Source of the DNA: an uncultured Mycoplasmatota bacterium
GTDB taxonomy: Bacteria; Bacillota_I; Bacilli_A; RF39; UBA660
DNA: 42,617 bases
NCBI GenBank assembly: GCA_900556025.1
Contig: USNG01000010.1
Coordinates: forward strand, 1 to 42,617
Direction of reading: 5' to 3'
Translations under genes and position numbers: made by a program
In this document: positions 8,470 through 19,900 of the stretch, one piece after another
Position numbering within the stretch: the first letter of the stretch is position 1
Layout: each line of letters opens with the position of its first letter
Notes under the pieces: model-generated
The model's database searches: none
What the model was told of the DNA's origin: nothing
The model's input: only the letters and a program-made list of their open reading frames with translations

Positions 8470-9953
8470 TGAGAAAACTAAGTAATAAAAATAAAATTTA
8501 TCTTTTCTTTTTTACAATAATAGTAATAGGAATAATAGCATTAATGATATATGCAATAAAATTGTCCAGTAATAAAACTAGAGATGTATATTCAATTTCT
8601 ACAAATAGTGTAATATTTGATTCAGAAACTAATTTAATAGATACATCTCTAGGAGGACAAATAGCTACTAACTGGAGTAGTGATTATTTCTATAATAGTC
8701 AAGATGGAAAGTCTTATGAATTAGGTAAAGTAAGCGTAGTATATGAAAAAGCCACAGAAGAAATAAATATCTTTGGAACAAATTATTTAGTATCAACAGT
8801 TGGAGACATAGTAGAAAATAATAATAAAACTAACATTAACAATTTAAATACAAATAATTTCTATAAACTTAAAGATAGAACTTACTTAATAATATCAAAT
8901 GAAATATATGATGCAGAAAAAACTATATTTGCTAAAAAATATTTAATGGTTTATATAGATAAACAAGGAAATGCATCAATATTAAATGACTCTATTAACT
9001 TAAAAACTATCAATCCAATAGTATTAAATTTTGGAGAATATAAGTTTGATGTAGCTAATGAAAAATTAATAATTGGTAGCCAAGAAATAGATTTAAAATT
9101 AATTAATGGCAGTACTAATGAATATATTCCAAAGTCAGACAAACCAAAAACAGAAGATGTTGATATGAAAAAATTATTAAACTCATATAACAAATTAGTA
9201 AATGATTTCAATCAATATGTTAAAAATAACAAAACTGTTGGAGGAACAAATGTAGTTAATAACAATAATACAACAGTTATTAATGGAAGTACTAATAGTA
9301 GTAATAAAAGTCAAATTATTATTGTTAATAATAAGACTAATATAGTAAAAAGAGTAAGTTTAAGAGGAGCTATATCATATCCAACATATATAGATGTTTC
9401 TTATATAATTACAGATCCTGAAGAAAAATACCAAGCAGTTTATTTACTAGTTACTGGTGTTAAAAAAGGTGAAATGGGTACTGAAAAAATAATACTTGAT
9501 AAATATGATACAAAATATAGAATAACTAATCTCGAACCTAAAAGTGAATATACTATTACTCTTGGATATATTGAAGTAGTAGAAGAAGATAAAAAGAAAA
9601 CATTAGTTGATAATTTAGAAGATGTTATAAATGTTAGAACAACAAAATGTGATGCGACTATCACAGTAGATAGAATATCAAAAGGATATGCTGAATTCAC
9701 ATTTAAAATGACTGAAAACTATGCAATCGAATCAGGAACAATTAGTCTATATTCAGATGATAAAGTAACCGATAGTATAGATATTAACTATAAAGAAGCA
9801 TTATCTAAAAATGGTTTTAAATCTAAATTAAAAATGACTGATTCAGACATGTACACTATCAAATTAACAAATGCTAAGTATAATGGCAATAATGTAGATT
9901 TAGATGTTGAAAAGAAATTTACATATCAGCCAATGGGAGCAAATAATGGATAG
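8469..9953 (+). CDS. Membrane-anchored surface protein, short relative of the giant protein
   Basis: The 494-residue protein has a signal-anchor helix (about 10-32), a membrane-proximal beta domain (about 35-225), a short helix and Asn/Thr-rich linker (about 230-285), and two fibronectin-III-like domains (about 290-385 and 388-490). It thus repeats in small the plan of the 1758-residue protein upstream. Residues 138-215 share a pattern with that protein: Y-L-x-I, then a Tyr-Val/Ile-Asp-x-x-Gly strand, a K-T-I motif and an I/V-D strand. The ATG overlaps the last base of the upstream stop codon and is preceded by GGAGGTG, so translation is coupled. It probably works as partner of the longer protein at the cell surface. 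Confidence 0.8.
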   Translation: MRKLSNKNKIYLFFFTIIVIGIIALMIYAIKLSSNKTRDVYSISTNSVIFDSETNLIDTSLGGQIATNWSSDYFYNSQDGKSYELGKVSVVYEKATEEINIFGTNYLVSTVGDIVENNNKTNINNLNTNNFYKLKDRTYLIISNEIYDAEKTIFAKKYLMVYIDKQGNASILNDSINLKTINPIVLNFGEYKFDVANEKLIIGSQEIDLKLINGSTNEYIPKSDKPKTEDVDMKKLLNSYNKLVNDFNQYVKNNKTVGGTNVVNNNNTTVINGSTNSSNKSQIIIVNNKTNIVKRVSLRGAISYPTYIDVSYIITDPEEKYQAVYLLVTGVKKGEMGTEKIILDKYDTKYRITNLEPKSEYTITLGYIEVVEEDKKKTLVDNLEDVINVRTTKCDATITVDRISKGYAEFTFKMTENYAIESGTISLYSDDKVTDSIDINYKEALSKNGFKSKLKMTDSDMYTIKLTNAKYNGNNVDLDVEKKFTYQPMGANNG

Positions 9954-10038
9954 TATTTTAGATGAATTTTATAGTAATATGAGAAGACTAACTGAAGAAA
10001 ATAATTTAAGTGATAATGTTTTTTTGGATACATTGTAG
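9946..10038 (+). CDS. Possible 30-residue peptide at the end of unit A
   Basis: The ATG overlaps the stop of the 494-residue gene in another frame (ATGGATAG), as in translational coupling. The frame encodes 30 residues, acidic at the N-terminus and without a membrane segment, ending at TAG 10038. There is no independent ribosome binding site. It may be a real small protein or a decayed gene end; the sequence alone cannot decide. Confidence 0.3.
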   Translation: MDSILDEFYSNMRRLTEENNLSDNVFLDTL

Positions 10039-10045
10039 AATATAT

Positions 10046-10156
10046 ATGAAATTAGATAAATTTAAAAGATTATCTTCCATATTAAATCCACTTCAAGATA
10101 ACATAAATTATTCTATCAAAAAATACAAAGAATTAACTGAAGAACAAAAAAGATAA
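10046..10156 (+). CDS. Possible 36-residue basic peptide before the unit A terminator
   Basis: This frame opens eight bases after the preceding small ORF and encodes 36 residues, predicted helical and rich in Lys. It ends exactly in the left arm of the terminator, where a last gene of an operon often ends. Its ribosome binding site is weak. No homology is recognised. Confidence 0.3.
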   Translation: MKLDKFKRLSSILNPLQDNINYSIKKYKELTEEQKR

Positions 10157-10180
10157 GTACCTAAACACTTATCTTTTTCT
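10148..10180 (+). terminator. Rho-independent terminator ending unit A
   Basis: AAAAGATAAGT and ACTTATCTTTT form an eleven-base-pair perfect stem around an eight-base loop, followed by a T-rich run. It separates the two surface-protein genes from the ATPase genes. Confidence 0.9.
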
Positions 10181-10192
10181 TTCTTTTTAAGG

Positions 10193-10222
10193 TTGAATTA
10201 TAAGCATCAATTATGTTATAAT
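10193..10222 (+). promoter_or_regulatory. Promoter of the F1-like ATPase unit B
   Basis: TTGAAT (10193-10198), an 18-base spacer and TATAAT (10217-10222) preceded by TGT form a near-consensus promoter with extended -10. The ATG follows at 10251 behind GGGAAGGTG. Confidence 0.8.
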
Positions 10223-10238
10223 TTTAATGTTAGAATAG

Positions 10239-10496
<258 letters not shown>

Positions 10497-10498
10497 TC

Positions 10499-11266
10499 AT
10501 GAGTGAAATAGTTATAGCTGTTTGCATAGTTGCTGGATTATTACTAATATTAGTATTCATATTTATTTCAACTACAAAAAGAGCAAATGTTTTAATTAAA
10601 AATCTATTTGTAGATAAACTACAAGAATATGATTATTTAATAGATGATAAAGAAAAAAAGATTGAAGAATTAAATCAAACTATAGAAAAAAAGAAAAAAT
10701 CATATATAAAATTAGAACAAGAATTAGAAGATTTAGAAAAAAGCAATGTAGTAAATGAAACAGTTTCAGTTGAAAGTGATATAAACTTACCAACAAATGC
10801 TGACTTTGAAGATGGAAATATTCTAACAGGCTATAAAAAAATAAAAGAAGGATTTGATTTTGATCCAGAAACAATATTAAAAGAGTTCATTAATAAAAGT
10901 GTTAAAGATGATAAGAATTACACAATGTATACAAAAATTAGAAGTTATTTTAATTATGATACTATGTATAAAATAATGACTTATCAACCAAATGAACAAA
11001 AAATAATTATGAAAGAATTATTAAGTAGTGATGAGTATAAAACTGTAGAAAGTTTACTTGGTAATAAAAGATTTAATATTGTTAAATTTATAGATAAACT
11101 TGATAATTTAATACTAAAAACTAATCCAGAAATACTTGTATACACTGGAGAAAAGAATAAAGATTATAATTACTTACATAATCAAATAAAAACAATTTAT
11201 GATGATAAAATAACAGAGGGATTTAAAATTGTATATAAAGGGGTCGTATACGATTATAGTATATAA
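10499..11266 (+). CDS. Peripheral stalk protein, b-like N-terminus fused to delta-like C-terminus
   Basis: The 255-residue protein has one N-terminal membrane helix (4-24), a charged coiled coil (about 38-82), a low-complexity acidic linker (83-110) and a helical C-terminal region. It closes with a strand pair (about 236-255) of pattern D-D-K-I-T-E-G-F...G-x-V-Y-D-Y-S-I. This matches the end of delta/OSCP subunits, where the family reads D-x-x-L-I-G-G-F-...-I-D-G-S-I. The position between the c-like and alpha-like genes, where b and delta normally sit as two genes, supports a b-delta fusion. It should tie the F1-like head to the membrane as a stator. Other b-delta fusions are known (mycobacteria), but this one has shortened parts and is probably independent. 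Confidence 0.7.
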   Translation: MSEIVIAVCIVAGLLLILVFIFISTTKRANVLIKNLFVDKLQEYDYLIDDKEKKIEELNQTIEKKKKSYIKLEQELEDLEKSNVVNETVSVESDINLPTNADFEDGNILTGYKKIKEGFDFDPETILKEFINKSVKDDKNYTMYTKIRSYFNYDTMYKIMTYQPNEQKIIMKELLSSDEYKTVESLLGNKRFNIVKFIDKLDNLILKTNPEILVYTGEKNKDYNYLHNQIKTIYDDKITEGFKIVYKGVVYDYSI

Positions 11267-11302
11267 AATATTTAGAAAGGTTAAATATTAGAGTGTGATA
11301 TT

Positions 11303-13108
11303 ATGGATGGAAATATTGACAACATTATTGATAAAAAAATAGATGATATTGTAAAAAAGAACAATATTTACCACATTGGAAAAGTAGTTAAAATAAACAA
11401 TTACATAATAGAAGCTACTGGTCTAGAAGATGTCTTCTTTTTTGAAAAAGTCTATATAAAAGATGAATCAAATATTGGATATGTAGATAAAATAGAAGAA
11501 GACAAAGTAGTCATAGCTCTAGTTAAAACCAATGGAGATATTAGAATAAATGACCCAATTACAGCTAGTGGAGAAGCACTACAATCATCATATTCAAAGA
11601 ATGCTATGGGTATGATTATAGATCCATTTGGAAATGATAAGATGTCAGGTAAAAAGTTTAATGATAGTAAACAAATTCCAATTGAATCACCTTATATACC
11701 AATCATGAAAAGAACACCAGTTAATAGACCATTAGAAACTGGAATAGCTGCAATTGACTTAATGTTCCCAATAGGAAGAGGTCAAAGACAATTAATAATT
11801 GGAGATAAAAAAACAGGAAAAACACAAATATTATTAGATACTATTGCTAATCAAAAAAATAAAAATGTTATTTGTATATATGTAGCAATAGGTAAAACTA
11901 AAAAAGAAGTAAAAAGAGTATTTACAAAATTAACAGAGAAACAAACAAATTCATATACACTTATAGTAGCTGCGTTTAATGATGATCCAGTTCCTCTAAT
12001 AAAGCTAACACCATATGTAGCATTATCAATTGCTCAAGAATATATGATGGAAGGTTTTGATGTATTAGTTTGTATAGATGACTTAAAAACACATGCTGAT
12101 GCATGTCGTGAAATGGCTTTAATAGCCGAAAAGAATACTGGTAGAGATGCATATCCTGCTGATATATTCTATATACATTCAAGACTTTTAGAAAAAGGAT
12201 GTCAATATGAAAATGGAGCATCTATTACAATACTACCAACTGTACAAACTAAAGGTGGAGATATAACAGACTATATTTCTACTAACATTATATCAATAAC
12301 AGATGGACAAATAGTATTATCAGAAAAACTATTTAAAAAAGGTCAAAAACCAGCAATCAACTTCGGGCTTAGCGTTTCACGTTTAGGTGGAGCAGTTCAA
12401 AGTCCAGATGTAAAAAAAGTAGGAGCAGTAGTAAGAAGAGAAGTTCTTTCTTATTTAGAAACATCAGATGTATATCAATTAGTTAATGTTGAATCACTAT
12501 CTGATGAATTACAAAGTAAGATATTTAAAGGTCAAAAGTTATTAGGACTTTTAAATCAAAGAAAATTTTCTCCAATGTCACAAGAAAAACTTATTGCTGA
12601 CTTCGGTTATGTAGCTGGTCTTGGAGATTCAAAAGTAGTTGATGAATTAATTAAAGATATAGAATTAACTAAGAGAATAGAATCTGATGAAAAACCAGAA
12701 AAGATAAAAGAGATTAAAGTATCTACAGCAGTAGATGAAAGCTTAGTAGAACATGCTCCTAAGAGAGAAGGACCAAAAGAAGACTTTACTAAGAAAGATT
12801 ATTTTGCAAGACCATCTGACTTTAGTGAAAAATCTTATAGTTCTACTGATATAGCAGATTCAGGTATAACATATGTAAATATGGACGAAGACCAGAAAAA
12901 CGAAGAATTTAGTTATGTAGTAAAACAAGATAGTTCGATATTAAATCCTGAAGCTACCCCAAGTGCTCCTACACAGGAAGTTCCAGTAACTCCACCTCCA
13001 GAAGCACCAGTACAAGAATCTGTTCCAGCACAACCAGAAACAAGTGCTCCAGTAACAGAAATGCCAAGTACTACAGATACTACAAATAATCAAAACACAC
13101 AACAATAA
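11303..13108 (+). CDS. F1 alpha-like subunit with proline-rich C-terminal tail
   Basis: Residues 1 to about 460 follow ATP synthase alpha: an N-terminal beta barrel, ETGIAAIDLMFPIGRGQRQL, a non-catalytic P-loop GDKKTGKT (167-174; usual GDRQTGKT), VCIDDL in the Walker B region, and INFGLSVSRLGGAVQ containing the arginine finger (Arg360) that reaches into the beta catalytic site. The head part is slightly shorter than usual. An extra tail of about 130 residues follows, first charged and then rich in Pro, Thr, Gln and Val (about 540-601), predicted disordered and absent from normal alpha. The ribosome binding site is poor. The gene lies between the b-delta-like and gamma-like genes, exactly as alpha does in atp operons. 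Confidence 0.93.
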   Translation: MDGNIDNIIDKKIDDIVKKNNIYHIGKVVKINNYIIEATGLEDVFFFEKVYIKDESNIGYVDKIEEDKVVIALVKTNGDIRINDPITASGEALQSSYSKNAMGMIIDPFGNDKMSGKKFNDSKQIPIESPYIPIMKRTPVNRPLETGIAAIDLMFPIGRGQRQLIIGDKKTGKTQILLDTIANQKNKNVICIYVAIGKTKKEVKRVFTKLTEKQTNSYTLIVAAFNDDPVPLIKLTPYVALSIAQEYMMEGFDVLVCIDDLKTHADACREMALIAEKNTGRDAYPADIFYIHSRLLEKGCQYENGASITILPTVQTKGGDITDYISTNIISITDGQIVLSEKLFKKGQKPAINFGLSVSRLGGAVQSPDVKKVGAVVRREVLSYLETSDVYQLVNVESLSDELQSKIFKGQKLLGLLNQRKFSPMSQEKLIADFGYVAGLGDSKVVDELIKDIELTKRIESDEKPEKIKEIKVSTAVDESLVEHAPKREGPKEDFTKKDYFARPSDFSEKSYSSTDIADSGITYVNMDEDQKNEEFSYVVKQDSSILNPEATPSAPTQEVPVTPPPEAPVQESVPAQPETSAPVTEMPSTTDTTNNQNTQQ

Positions 13109-13127
13109 TTAGAAGGAGAAATAATAT

Positions 13128-15559
<2,432 letters not shown>

Positions 15560-15563
<4 letters not shown>

Positions 15564-16069
15564 TTAAGAGTCTAAGTTCAATATATAGTTATTATATATT
15601 TTGTAGTATTTCTATTATATTAATTTCTTTAATTCTTTTTTTCACTACAAAAAGATATAGAAAGTTAAATGAGAATATCTATTCAATATTCTTAAATTTA
15701 AATGTGAGAAAAACTATATTATTAGCTTGTTCTATAGTTAATGTAATGATTATAATATATTCATGTTTCTTTATAAAAAACTTTAATAATATTATATTAT
15801 ATATGCTTATAGCTAATACATTAATATCTGCTTCAGTTTCACTTAATATAAGAACTATATTATTTGATATTTTTTATTTATTAATAACACTTTCATCATT
15901 AAAAATATTTAGTTTAATTTATAACTATTTAAATGAAGTATATTATAGTAAAATAGTATATATATTAAGTTTAATATTTATGGCAATGATTCTTTTCTAT
16001 GGAATATTTATTACTATTAGAAAAATAGAATTAATTTTACATAAAGAAAGAGAAAGGAAAATAGTATGA
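15560..16069 (+). CDS. Polytopic membrane protein of the ATPase operon
   Basis: The 169-residue protein has about five membrane helices (roughly 7-29, 52-73, 77-97, 100-119, 130-152) and a basic C-terminal tail. It appears to start with TTG at 15560, overlapping the TGA of the epsilon-like gene (TTGA) with GGTGA just upstream; no suitable ATG lies near. There is no recognisable subunit-a signature (S-L-x-x-R-L-x-x-N). One Arg lies between helices 3 and 4 (ASVSLNIRTI), which alone is not evidence for subunit a. Its place in the operon suggests a membrane-sector part of the machine, perhaps replacing subunit a. The next gene overlaps its stop (ATGA). Confidence 0.75.
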
Positions 16070-16914
16070 TAGAAAATAATAATGAAAATGTAGAACCAGA
16101 AGTAAAAGAAAATCAAACAGAAACAATTATTCCTGAAAATATGAAACCTGTCGAAATAACAGCTAATAATGTTCATGAACAAAGAAAAAAAGATAAGAAT
16201 TTAAGAATAATTATTATATCTGTTGCTGCTTTTATAATTTTATTACTTGCTATAATTATGATATTTATTTTCTATAGAAAACAAAAAGTTTATACTTTTA
16301 AAGATTATAAATTATATCAATATTTTTCTGGAGTAAAAGTAGAATATGAAGGAAAAGTATCTATAACAAATGATGGTGAAGAAACAAAAATAACTACTAA
16401 AGATGGAGTAGAAAATATAGAAGATAGTCCAATATATTTTAAAGATAATGATAATGAAGTTTTCTTTGCAAAGAATATGCAGTTAATAATACCAAGAATT
16501 AAAACTACTAGTTATAAAATAAATCATTTTTCAAAAATAAAAATTGAAGATGATCTAGCATATCTAAATTATAAAAATAAAAATATTTATTTAGAGCCAT
16601 CTTTTCTTTATGATGGAGATAACTTATATTTCTTTATATATGAAACTAAAGTAAACATAGATGAAAAAGAATATACTTTATCACCACTATCTTATATCAT
16701 TGTTAACTATAAAAGTGAAATAGAAATATATGATAAAAAAGAAGATAATTATACTATAATAGATGAACATCAAAGAGATGTAATCGCATATTTAGATAAT
16801 TATAAAGTTAATTTAAGTACAGATACACTTACATATGATAGTGGAGATAGATTATTAATAAAGTCACCAGATAATTTACCACTTTATGAAGGAAATAAAG
16901 AATCAAAAAAGTAA
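16066..16914 (+). CDS. Single-pass membrane protein with the shared membrane-proximal domain
   Basis: The 282-residue protein has a polar cytoplasmic N-terminus of about 46 residues rich in Asn and Glu, one membrane helix (47-70) with the positive-inside pattern, and an ectodomain of about 210 residues with alternating beta strands. Residues 186-270 repeat the pattern found near the membrane in the two unit A proteins: an aromatic/I strand, then V-N-Y-x-x-x-I-E-I-Y-D, Y-T-I and a Y-K-V-N-L strand. It has no fibronectin-like domains, so it may be the minimal form of this domain family. As last gene of the ATPase unit it is the best candidate to link the head and membrane sector with the giant surface proteins. 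Confidence 0.75.
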   Translation: MIENNNENVEPEVKENQTETIIPENMKPVEITANNVHEQRKKDKNLRIIIISVAAFIILLLAIIMIFIFYRKQKVYTFKDYKLYQYFSGVKVEYEGKVSITNDGEETKITTKDGVENIEDSPIYFKDNDNEVFFAKNMQLIIPRIKTTSYKINHFSKIKIEDDLAYLNYKNKNIYLEPSFLYDGDNLYFFIYETKVNIDEKEYTLSPLSYIIVNYKSEIEIYDKKEDNYTIIDEHQRDVIAYLDNYKVNLSTDTLTYDSGDRLLIKSPDNLPLYEGNKESKK

Positions 16915-16936
16915 CTTTAAAAAGTTGCTTTTTCTT
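16900..16936 (+). terminator. Rho-independent terminator ending unit B
   Basis: AAAAGTAAC pairs with GTTGCTTTT (one G-U pair) around an A/T loop, then a T run. The left arm includes the stop codon of the 282-residue gene. Confidence 0.75.
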
Positions 16937-16954
16937 TATGTTTTATCACTAATA

Positions 16955-16963
16955 TGCTATAAT
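16955..16963 (+). promoter_or_regulatory. Promoter of the giant-protein unit C
   Basis: TGC-TATAAT is a perfect extended -10; no good -35 is visible. The ATG is at 16990 behind AGGAAGG. Confidence 0.6.
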
Positions 16964-16989
16964 AAATATATAATTTAGGAAGGTAAGAT

Positions 16990-19900
16990 ATGGCTAGTAG
17001 TAATAAATCAGAAACTAATGCTAATAGTAATGTACTTTTCGAAAAAAAGCCAATAAAAATACCTACAAGAGTCGCAGGTAAAGAATATCAAAGAAGCGCA
17101 AAAAAAAAGACTGAAGAAAAGAAAAGTGACAAAATCGAAAATACATTTACCTCATCAACATTTCCTATAATAGTTATAGCTATTATCGGAGTTTTTTTGT
17201 TAGTATTTTTATATTTATTTGATACATATGAAGAAACATTTACTATAGATGCTGATGGATTTATGATTTCTGGTGAAATAGATAATATCTTACTAGGAAG
17301 TAAAAGAAAAGATAAAACAGACATTAAAATAGAAAAAGTTAAAGAAAATGATGTAGTATATAAAACACCATTAAACAAATATTTAACAGATGATAAAAAA
17401 ACAAGTATCAATATAAATTATCCACTATTTATTAATAATGGTATTTCTATAATAAATTATAATGAAAATATTAACTTATTTGATATTAAACTAGAAAGAA
17501 CACTAGGATATAAAAATCAAATATTCTCTTATGGAAAATCATATGATACTTATGGAAATGAACAAATAGATAATGAAAAATATATTCTTTTAACATATAG
17601 TGATGGTAATTTAATAAATCTTTATGATTTAAAAATTAAAACAACTCTTTATGAATATGAAATTCCAGTAAATAGTTTTATTTATTTTGAAAAAGATAAA
17701 ATAAGTTATTATGAAAGAAACAAAGATGAATTTACTTATAAAGAAATAAAAGATATAGATTATAAATCAAAACTAACTTTTTATAGTGAAAATGATAATA
17801 ATGAATATACTTATGAATCTATTCTTGAAGCTTTAGGAACAATTTATATAGCAAAAGAAATTCCTAAAGATGATGATAAACCTCATGAAGACGTTAAACC
17901 TCCTAAAGAAGATGATAATAAAAATAATACAAATACAGATGATAATAAAAAACCAGAAGAATTTAAATGGGAAAAACCAACTGTAACAGTAAAAGATTTT
18001 ACTTCAAATGTTTATTCATTAACATCAAATATTTCAATTAGTGATCCAGCTGGAGTTATAACAAATGCTCCAACATTTACTGTTTATATGGATAATAAAA
18101 TTTACTTAAAGAGAACTTTTTATTCAAGTGGAAATATAAGTATTAATGGTCTAGTACCAGAAACAACATTTCAAATAGTTGGTAAATACACATATCTAGC
18201 AGAAGATATGCAAACTAAAAAAATAGTTACTTTCTATACTAATACACATACTACTAAAGATATGAGTAGTTTAACACCAATTAACTTATCACTTAAAAAC
18301 GGTAATATTTATCCTAAAAAGATAGAAGTAAAAGATATTCATGTAATAGATAATTATGACTCAGAAGCTATAAGAGGAATATCAAAAGCGGCTATTGAAA
18401 TAAATGACACTAAATATTATTTAACTACAAATCAAATAAATACAATTATTAATGGAATAAATACTACTGTTTCTACAAGTGAAAGTTTACCATCATCTTC
18501 TAAAATAGATTATGTAATAAACTTTTATGATAGAAATGGAAATATACTAAAAGCTACAAATAATACTGGAAGTACAAGAACAAGTAAAAGAGAACCAACT
18601 ATATCATTAAAATTAAAATCAAATGATGTAGATAAAGTAAGTATAGTTTTAAAAATCAAAAATGAAGATAATATTGAATTAAATAATTTCAAATATTCAG
18701 TTGTTTCTTCTTCAGGAAAAATTACATCACAAGGTTTAATTACAAGTGACACAATAGAATTAACAGAATTAAATCCAGATCAAATATATACAATTAAAGT
18801 AACAGCTGATATTGATATTGATGATGGACAAGGCGTAAAAAAAGATTTTGAATTAGCTACAATGGATTTCACATCAAAACCAATAAGTAGTTTAGGATAT
18901 ATAAATCTAAATGTTAAAGAAGACGAAACAACATCATCAAGCACATCATTAAAATACTCTATTAACTTTAGAAAAACAGATAAAATATTAATAAGATTAC
19001 TAGATGATTTAATATTTAATTTAGTAGATCCAGAAACAAATGAAATAGTTTCTACTAGAAAAGTAACTGGTTCACAAATAAACGCTTTAAAAGATAAAGA
19101 AGAATTAACTGTGTACTTTAGTAATTTAGAATCTAATACTAAATATAACATAGTAATTAAATCAAATGTTTCTCAAGGAGATAGTGTTTATAATTTAGAT
19201 TGTTTATATGGTTTAGAATCAATAGAAACTCATAAAAAACCTGCCAAAGCTTATATAATAAATAGTTTCACAACAGAAACAATGATTGACTTTGATTTAG
19301 GTGTAGAAGATGAAGATAACACAATTCTTTCTGAATATATAAGAGTAGAATTAAGAGATAAAGATAATGTTATTATAGAATCTAAAAAAGTACCAAAAAA
19401 CACTGAAGAAGTTACAAGAATAACTTATAACAACTTAAATATTAATGAATTTTATAATATTTATTTCTATGCAGATGAATATAATGAAACAAATAATAAC
19501 ATAAACTATAAATCAAAATATTTATTACAAAAATATACTTATTATACTCAAGAAGGAATAAGTGGAAACGTAGAATTAGTTTCATCATTAAAAGAACCTA
19601 AATCAACAAATATAGCAGATATAAATTCAGAAGTAAAATGGATAGAAACTATGCAATATTACACTATTCCTAAAACAGTAGATAAGGATGGAGTAATGCA
19701 TATTTATTCTAAATCAGGTGCTAGTAGTTACGCATATGATTTAAGTGATTACTTTGGTGAAATGGTTACTGTTTCATTTAGAGTTAAAACTGTTACACCA
19801 GTAGATAGTGCATTTGATTTATATTTTTCAAACTTTATTAGTGGTGGTAATGGAGCAAATTATTCAAGAAAATTAGAAGGCTTATCAACAGATACATGGA

